A stretch of DNA of 11,747 nt, taken from positions 1 through 11,747 of the forward strand of contig CBFGLF010000050.1 of the NCBI GenBank assembly GCA_965649545.1, written 5' to 3'. The DNA comes from CABHOJ01 sp965649545. GTDB taxonomy: Bacteria; Pseudomonadota; Gammaproteobacteria; Burkholderiales; Methylophilaceae. Positions 6,782 to 11,747 of the stretch are shown here, one piece after another. The notes below the pieces were generated by a model. The model was not told the origin of the DNA and searched no databases. It saw only the letters and a list, made by a program, of their open reading frames with translations. Every line of letters starts with the position of its first letter. Within the stretch, counting starts at the first letter, position 1. Made by a program: the position numbers and the translations under genes.

Positions 6782-8038
6782 TTAACTGCGGACCTCGCCA
6801 TTACCCAGGACCACGTATTTGAGTGAAGTCAGCCCCTCCAGTCCGACCGGGCCGCGCGCGTGCAGCTTGTCGGTGGAGATGCCGATCTCGGCACCCAGCC
6901 CATACTCGAAGCCGTCGGCGAAGCGCGTCGAGGCGTTGACCATGACCGAACTCGAATCCACCTCGCGCAGGAACTGGCGGGCCTTGGTGTAGTTCTCGGT
7001 GACGATGGCCTCGGTGTGTTGCGAGGAGTATTGGTTGATGTGGGCGATGGCTTCATCGACCCCACTCACTACCTTGACCGAGATGATGGCATCGAGGTAT
7101 TCGGTGTAATAGTCCTCATCCGTCGCCGGCTTGGCTGCTTTGACCAGCGCCTGGGTCTCCGTGCAACCGCGAATCTCCACGCCCTTGGCCAGCAGCATGG
7201 TAGCCAGCTTGGGCAGGGCGACTGACGCGATACTGCGCGCTACCAGCAGCGATTCTGCGGTGTTGCAGGTGCCGAGGCGCTGGGTCTTGGAGTTCTCCAG
7301 GATAGGCAAGGCCTTGTCGAGGTCGGCATCGTCGTCCACATAGACGTGGCAATTGCCGTCCAGGTGTTTGATGACGGGGATACGCGCTTCGTTGGAGATG
7401 CGCTCGATCAGGCCCTTGCCGCCGCGTGGCACGATGACGTCGACATAATGCTTCATGGTGATGAGCTCACCCACGGCTGCACGATCCGTGGTTTCCACCA
7501 CTTGCACCGCGGTATGAGGTAAGCCAGCAGCGGTCAGGCCTTCATCGACCAGTGCCGCCAGGGCGCGGTTGCACTGGATGGCCTCGGAGCCGCCACGCAG
7601 GATGGCGGCATTGCCGGATTTGATGCAGAGCCCCGCCGCATCGACCGTGACGTTAGGCCGTGCTTCGTAGATGATGCCGATGACGCCCAGCGGCACGCGC
7701 ATGCGGCCGACCTGGATGCCGGAAGGGCGATACTTGAAATCGCTCATCTCGCCGATAGGATCTGGCAGGCTGGCGATCTGTTCCAGGCCTTCCGCCATGG
7801 TCGCGATGGATTTTTCGGTGAGTGTCAGGCGATCGAGCATGGCAGGTTCCAGCCCATGCTTGCGCGCGGCGTCGAGATCGGCCTGGTTGGCCGCCAGCAG
7901 CTTGGCCTGGTCGCGACGGATCGCCTTGGCGATGGTCAATAAGGCCAGGTTCTTGGTGTTGGCGTTCGCCTTGGCCATCTCGCGCGAGGCGAGTCTGGCT
8001 TGCTTGCCCAAACCTTCCATGTAGTGCTTGATATCCAT
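6782..8038 (-). CDS. proA: Gamma-glutamyl phosphate reductase ProA
   Basis: NADPH-dependent reduction of gamma-glutamyl phosphate to glutamate-5-semialdehyde, the second step of proline synthesis, in the cytoplasm. It has 418 residues, typical of the family, with an aldehyde-dehydrogenase-like fold. The catalytic cysteine is C258 in [12 protein letters not shown]. Family motifs include [15 protein letters not shown] (124-138), VPRGGKGLI (203-211) and [16 protein letters not shown] (393-408). The ATG at 8038 gives the standard N-terminus; only a weak purine stretch (AAAAAAGA) precedes it. A 52-base spacer, the widest in this operon, separates it from holA and contains a 14-base direct repeat. 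Its partner proB is not in the window, as is common in betaproteobacteria, where proB often sits with obg. Confidence 0.98.
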   Translation of the reverse strand: MDIKHYMEGLGKQARLASREMAKANANTKNLALLTIAKAIRRDQAKLLAANQADLDAARKHGLEPAMLDRLTLTEKSIATMAEGLEQIASLPDPIGEMSDFKYRPSGIQVGRMRVPLGVIGIIYEARPNVTVDAAGLCIKSGNAAILRGGSEAIQCNRALAALVDEGLTAAGLPHTAVQVVETTDRAAVGELITMKHYVDVIVPRGGKGLIERISNEARIPVIKHLDGNCHVYVDDDADLDKALPILENSKTQRLGTCNTAESLLVARSIASVALPKLATMLLAKGVEIRGCTETQALVKAAKPATDEDYYTEYLDAIISVKVVSGVDEAIAHINQYSSQHTEAIVTENYTKARQFLREVDSSSVMVNASTRFADGFEYGLGAEIGISTDKLHARGPVGLEGLTSLKYVVLGNGEVRS

Positions 8039-8049
8039 ATCGTGTCTTT

Positions 8050-8082
8050 TTTCTGGCGCAGCTGTCCGTTTCTGGCGCAGCT
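8050..8082. repeat. Two copies of a 14-base direct repeat in the holA-proA spacer
   Basis: TTTCTGGCGCAGCT occurs at 8050-8063 and again at 8069-8082, a 19-base period with a five-base spacer. On the transcribed minus strand it reads AGCTGCGCCAGAAA twice, and the second copy ends 11 bases before the proA ATG. The copies are identical over 14 bases. A slipped duplication or a tandem binding site are both possible. The upstream copy also forms a short hairpin, GCGCA-TAGC-TGCGC (8075-8088). Confidence 0.85.
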
Positions 8083-8090
8083 ATGCGCGA

Positions 8091-9110
8091 TTATCGTGAG
8101 CGTTTCTGAACCCTGGCCAAGCCGAAGCATAGCCGGGAGATCTCGAGCCATGCATCGCCCTGCAGCAGGCCTTTGGCGGTGCGGTCGATCTCGGACAATT
8201 TCGCCTGCGCCGCCATCAGTTGCTTCAGACTCAACCTGCCGATAGCACGACGCACGAGCGCCTGACGGTCGCCGTAGATTCTCGCCTGTTGCATGACGTT
8301 TGCCAAGTTCTCGCCATTGGCCTCCGCCTGCTTGAGCCTGACCAGCGGGCGGATCACCCAGGAGAGCGGGTTCATCACCGCTACCGGTTGTGCGCCCTCG
8401 TCCTGTAGTCCCTGCAGGATGCGCACGGTCCGTTCGGCGTCTCCCGCCAGCACCGCTTCACCGAGCTGGAACGCGTCATAGCGCGAGACGTTGAGTACCG
8501 CTTCGCGCACCGCCTTGCCGTCGAGCTTGCCTTGTGGATAGAGCAGGCCGAGCTTCTGGATCTCCTGATGCGCGGCTAGCAGGTTACCCTCGACCTGGTG
8601 CGCGAGGAAGGCCAGGGTCTCGGCATCAGTCTCCTGACCCTGCATCGCGAGGCGTTCGGCGATCCATCGCGGCAGTTGCTCGGCCGGCACATCGAGTAAG
8701 GCCAGCGAGACGCCCGCGGATTCCAGGGCGCTATACCAGGCGCTGTTCTTTCCGTCCCGATCGAGCTTGGGCAGGATGATGATGACAACGGTATCGGCCA
8801 TCGGGTTCTCGGCCATGGCTTGCAAGGCCTTACTGCCGTCGGTGCCGGGTTTGCCCGAGGGGATGCTGAGTTCCAGGATGCGGCGGCTGGAGAACAGCGA
8901 CAGCGATTGACCGAACGCGATGACCTGCTGCCAGTTGAAGTTGCGCTCGACGGTGAGGCTGGTACGGTCGTCAAATCCTTCCTGGCGGGCCTTGGCGCGG
9001 ATCGCATCCAGGGATTCGCGTTGCGCCAGCGGCTCGTCGCCCATCAGGACATAGAGCGGGCGTAGTTCCTTGCTGAGGTGTTGTGCCAGCTGCTGCTGTG
9101 GCAGGCGCAT
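8091..9110 (-). CDS. holA: DNA polymerase III subunit delta HolA
   Basis: The delta subunit of the clamp loader, which opens the beta sliding clamp during replication. It has 339 residues, normal for HolA. The N-terminal AAA+-like region begins with LYVLMGDEPLAQ (19-30), and VVIIILPKLDRDGKNSAWY (108-126) is the Walker-B-like strand region found in the family. EGNLLAAHQEIQKLGLLY (174-191) and the domain III start SRYDAFQL (209-216) are HolA hallmarks. As in the family, there is no P-loop, because delta does not hydrolyse ATP. The ATG is six bases after the lptE stop. The lptE-holA pairing is widely conserved, which supports both calls. Confidence 0.95.
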   Translation of the reverse strand: MRLPQQQLAQHLSKELRPLYVLMGDEPLAQRESLDAIRAKARQEGFDDRTSLTVERNFNWQQVIAFGQSLSLFSSRRILELSIPSGKPGTDGSKALQAMAENPMADTVVIIILPKLDRDGKNSAWYSALESAGVSLALLDVPAEQLPRWIAERLAMQGQETDAETLAFLAHQVEGNLLAAHQEIQKLGLLYPQGKLDGKAVREAVLNVSRYDAFQLGEAVLAGDAERTVRILQGLQDEGAQPVAVMNPLSWVIRPLVRLKQAEANGENLANVMQQARIYGDRQALVRRAIGRLSLKQLMAAQAKLSEIDRTAKGLLQGDAWLEISRLCFGLARVQKRSR

Positions 9111-9116
9111 GGCGGA

Positions 9117-9620
9117 TTACTTCTTGTTGACCTTGTAGGCCACGAGGCTACGCACCAGCTGCTGCGTCGTTTCCTGACGCATCTCGGTGTTCAGCCGTTG
9201 TTCTTCATACCCGGTTGCCAGGACTTCGCGGTCGCTGTAAGAGAAATCGCGACGGGTCTCGATGACCTTGGGTTCGCCCCAGAGCTCTTCGTCTGGTTGC
9301 TTGACGCGGTAGGTCACGCGATAGATGAGGTCGAACTCGCGGACCACACCGGTACCGCTCAAGGACAGGATGCGCTTCTCGGTGACTTCGCTCATGAGGT
9401 CCATCATCAGCTCCGCGTCTTCCTTCTCGGAAACGACCTTGACCCCATTCACCGCCAGCGATTTCTTCAGCTCCTTGGAGATCGAGATATTGCCGTCGAT
9501 GTAGAGCGTCCTGAACGAGAGATCGGCATAACCGCGCATCTGAAAGCCGCAAGCGGTCAGCGTGAGCAGAGCCAGAAGCAGGGAGGCGTGCAGTAGACGC
9601 TTGAGTGACATTCGATCCAT
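9117..9620 (-). CDS. lptE: LPS-assembly lipoprotein LptE
   Basis: Outer-membrane lipoprotein that plugs the LptD barrel and helps insert lipopolysaccharide into the outer leaflet. It has 167 residues. A basic n-region and hydrophobic stretch (LLHASLLLALLTL) lead to the lipobox LTAC, with the acylated cysteine at C24 followed by GFQMRG, the usual LptE start of the mature protein. The remainder is the conserved alpha/beta domain, including LSFRTLYIDG and REVLATGYEEQ. Two starts are possible. The ATG at 9620 has AGTAGG directly against it. The ATG three codons later (9611) has AGGATGGA at a better distance and gives a 20-residue signal peptide. The mature protein is identical either way. It lies nine bases after the leuS stop and six before holA, in the conserved leuS-lptE-holA order. 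Confidence 0.93.
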   Translation of the reverse strand: MDRMSLKRLLHASLLLALLTLTACGFQMRGYADLSFRTLYIDGNISISKELKKSLAVNGVKVVSEKEDAELMMDLMSEVTEKRILSLSGTGVVREFDLIYRVTYRVKQPDEELWGEPKVIETRRDFSYSDREVLATGYEEQRLNTEMRQETTQQLVRSLVAYKVNKK

Positions 9621-9629
9621 CCTACTGTG

Positions 9630-11747
9630 TTATCCGACGACGATATTGACGAGTTTATTCGGCACCACGATGATTTTACGCACAGTCGCACCTTCTTCGA
9701 TAAATTTTTGCACGAAGGGCTGGGCGACCGCATGCTGCTCGATAGCGGTCTTGTCCAGCGTGCGGGCGACGGTGATACTGCCGCGCAGCTTGCCGTTCAC
9801 TTGCACCACGAGCTCGATCTCGTCCTGCACCAAGGCCGCTTCCAAGGGCTCCGGCCAGACGGCAGCGAGGATATCCTCGCCGTAGCCTAGTTCCTGCCAT
9901 AGGTGCTGCGTGATATGCGGCGCGATCGGCGACAGCAGGCGAAGCAGGATGCTGAAACCTTCCTGGGCGACCGCTTGCCAGCCGGCTTCGTGGTCTTTCT
10001 GTAGTTTTTCCAGCGCGTTGAGCATCTTCATCGCGGCCGAGGCGACCGTGTTGAATTGCTGGCGTGCCAGGTCGTAATTGGCCTGCTTGAGCGTCGCGTG
10101 GATCTCGCGGCGGGCATTGGCGAGACTGCCACCTAGCTTCTCCGGCATCGCCATCTGCGCGTCGTTCGATAGGACATAGCCGAAGGCCCAGACACGCTTG
10201 AGGAAGCGATGCGAACCTTCGACACCGCTATCCGACCATTCCAGGGTCTGCTCCGGCGGGGCCGCGAACATCATGAACAGGCGGGCCGTGTCGGCGCCAT
10301 ACTGCTCGATCAAGGATTGCGGATCGACACCGTTACGCTTGGACTTGGACATGGTGCCCATGCCCTGGAAGTCGACCGGCTGGCCATCTTTCAGCGCCTT
10401 GGCGCCGGTGACCTTGCCATGTTCGTCATGTACCAGCTCGACCTCTTCCGGCGCGAAGTACTCGATGCCGCCCTTGTCGGTGCGGCGCGAGAAGATGTGA
10501 TTAAGCACCATGCCTTGCGTCAGCAGGTTGGCGAACGGCTCGTCGTAGTCCACCAGGCCGAGGTCGCGCATGACCTTGGTCCAGAAACGGGAGTACAAGA
10601 GGTGCAGGATAGCGTGCTCGATGCCGCCGATGTACTGATCGACCGGCATCCAGTGGTTGGTCTGGGCGTCGACCATGGCCTGGTCGCTGAACCCGCTGGC
10701 ATAACGTGCGTAATACCAGCTGGAGTCGACGAAGGTATCCATGGTGTCGGTCTCACGCTTGGCCGGTGCACCACACTTGGGGCAGCTACAGTTCAGGAAG
10801 TCGGCGCGTTTATGCAGCGGGTTGCCGGAACCGTCCGGTACGCAGTCTTCCGGCAGTTTCACCGGCAGCTGGTCGTCCGGCACGGGCACGTCGCCGCAAT
10901 GGTCGCAATGGATGATGGGGATCGGGCAGCCCCAGTAGCGTTGGCGCGAGATACCCCAGTCACGCAAGCGCCAGTTGATCTGTTTGTCGCCCAGGTTTTT
11001 GGCCTTGAGATCTTCAGCAATCGCGTCGATGGCTTCGCTGTAAGCCAGGCCGTCGTACTTTCCCGAGTTGACGCAGACGCCGTGCTCCTTGTCCGCATAC
11101 CACTCCTGCCAGGCTTCGGTGCTGAACGGGCAGGCATCGGCCGAATCGACCAGTTGGGGATTGGCGCGGATGACTTCCTTGATCGGCAGCCGGTATTTCT
11201 TCGCAAAATGGAAATCGCGTTCATCGTGTGCCGGTACGGCCATGACAGCGCCTTCGCCGTAGGTCATGAGGACATAGTTACCGACCCAGACTGGTACTTG
11301 CTCACCGGTCAGCGGATGGGTCACGGTCAAGCCGGTGTCCATGCCTTCTTTTTCCATGGTCGCCATGTCCGCTTCCATGACCGAGCCCTGCTTGCACTTT
11401 TCGATGAAAGCCGCGAGTTGCGGATTGTTCTTCGCAGCCAGAGTCGCCAGCGGATGTTCGGCGGCGACCGCGCAGAATGTCACGCCCATGATGGTATCGG
11501 CACGCGTGGTGAACACCCAGAGCTTGCCGTCGTCGATACGCTGGCCTGTGGCGTCCTTGATGTCATGGGTGAATGCGAAGCGCACGCCCACGCTCTTGCC
11601 GATCCAGTTGGCTTGCATGGTCTTCACACGCTCTGGCCAGCCCGGCAGCTTGTCCAGGTCATCCAGCAATTGCTGCGCGTAACCCGTGATATTGAGGTAG
11701 TAGCCGGGGATCTCGCGCTTCTCCACCAGCGCGCCGGTGCGCCAGCC
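9630..11747 (-). CDS. leuS: Leucyl-tRNA synthetase LeuS, 5' end beyond window edge
   Basis: Class I aminoacyl-tRNA synthetase that charges tRNA-Leu, with editing of mischarged amino acids. The C-terminal 705 residues are visible. The N-terminal part with the HIGH motif (about 160 residues) lies beyond the right edge. The visible frame begins [17 protein letters not shown] at 11747, so the GTG at 11726 is an internal valine and not a start. The CP1 editing domain shows [10 protein letters not shown] (about 79-88 of the visible part) and [15 protein letters not shown] (164-178). [15 protein letters not shown] follows, then cysteine pairs CDHC (281-284) and CSCPKC (320-325) of zinc-type insertions. 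The KMSKS-loop reads [10 protein letters not shown] (about 464-473), with threonine in place of the first lysine; the lysine before the last serine is kept. The anticodon-binding and C-terminal domains are complete to the stop at 9630. Confidence 0.98.
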   Translation of the reverse strand, partial: GWRTGALVEKREIPGYYLNITGYAQQLLDDLDKLPGWPERVKTMQANWIGKSVGVRFAFTHDIKDATGQRIDDGKLWVFTTRADTIMGVTFCAVAAEHPLATLAAKNNPQLAAFIEKCKQGSVMEADMATMEKEGMDTGLTVTHPLTGEQVPVWVGNYVLMTYGEGAVMAVPAHDERDFHFAKKYRLPIKEVIRANPQLVDSADACPFSTEAWQEWYADKEHGVCVNSGKYDGLAYSEAIDAIAEDLKAKNLGDKQINWRLRDWGISRQRYWGCPIPIIHCDHCGDVPVPDDQLPVKLPEDCVPDGSGNPLHKRADFLNCSCPKCGAPAKRETDTMDTFVDSSWYYARYASGFSDQAMVDAQTNHWMPVDQYIGGIEHAILHLLYSRFWTKVMRDLGLVDYDEPFANLLTQGMVLNHIFSRRTDKGGIEYFAPEEVELVHDEHGKVTGAKALKDGQPVDFQGMGTMSKSKRNGVDPQSLIEQYGADTARLFMMFAAPPEQTLEWSDSGVEGSHRFLKRVWAFGYVLSNDAQMAMPEKLGGSLANARREIHATLKQANYDLARQQFNTVASAAMKMLNALEKLQKDHEAGWQAVAQEGFSILLRLLSPIAPHITQHLWQELGYGEDILAAVWPEPLEAALVQDEIELVVQVNGKLRGSITVARTLDKTAIEQHAVAQPFVQKFIEEGATVRKIIVVPNKLVNIVVG

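Noticed and set aside
11724..11726. A start codon for leuS at 11726
   Set aside because: The GTG is an internal valine. The frame continues upstream as GWRTGAL to the window edge, and a full LeuRS needs about 160 more N-terminal residues.

Overview
The window looks like a chromosomal housekeeping segment of a betaproteobacterium. The gene order leuS-lptE-holA-proA-nadD, the complete bioB-bioF-bioH-bioC-bioD run, the outer-membrane lipoprotein LptE (so a Gram-negative envelope) and the protein sequences all fit this. The DNA is fairly GC-rich by eye, apart from an AT-rich island at about 1120-1200. The Nitrosomonadales (Gallionellaceae/Methylophilaceae relatives) are a reasonable guess at order level, but the window holds no rRNA or other decisive marker.

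Left block (1-1159, minus strand): comF is followed by trmL, which runs off the left edge. Central block (1208-6115, plus strand): a biotin operon begins with an unrecognised 131-residue multi-pass membrane protein and continues with bioB, bioF, bioH, bioC and bioD. Each junction from bioB onward overlaps by 1 to 11 bases, so translation is probably coupled. BioC and BioH make pimeloyl-ACP, BioF makes 7-keto-8-aminopelargonate, BioD closes dethiobiotin and BioB inserts sulfur. BioA, which acts between BioF and BioD, is not encoded here. Right block (6134-11747, minus strand, convergent with bioD): leuS (5' end off the right edge), lptE, holA, proA and nadD, with gaps of 3 to 52 bases, probably one long operon.

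The main regulatory site is the AT-rich divergent region between comF and the membrane-protein gene. It carries a sigma70-type promoter pointing into the bio operon. Overlapping its -35 element is an imperfect inverted repeat, TTGTTAATC-N15-GATTGACAG, that resembles the BirA operator in half-site sequence and spacing. This would place the unknown membrane protein inside a biotin-repressed transcript.

I found no CRISPR array, transposon, phage gene, tRNA/rRNA or toxin-antitoxin module. The parts that go beyond ordinary annotation are the membrane protein heading the bio operon, its candidate operator, the missing bioA, a 14-bp tandem repeat in front of proA, a TMSKS form of the LeuRS signature, and nadD lying without its frequent partner rsfS. 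I see no strong evidence of a wholly new system.
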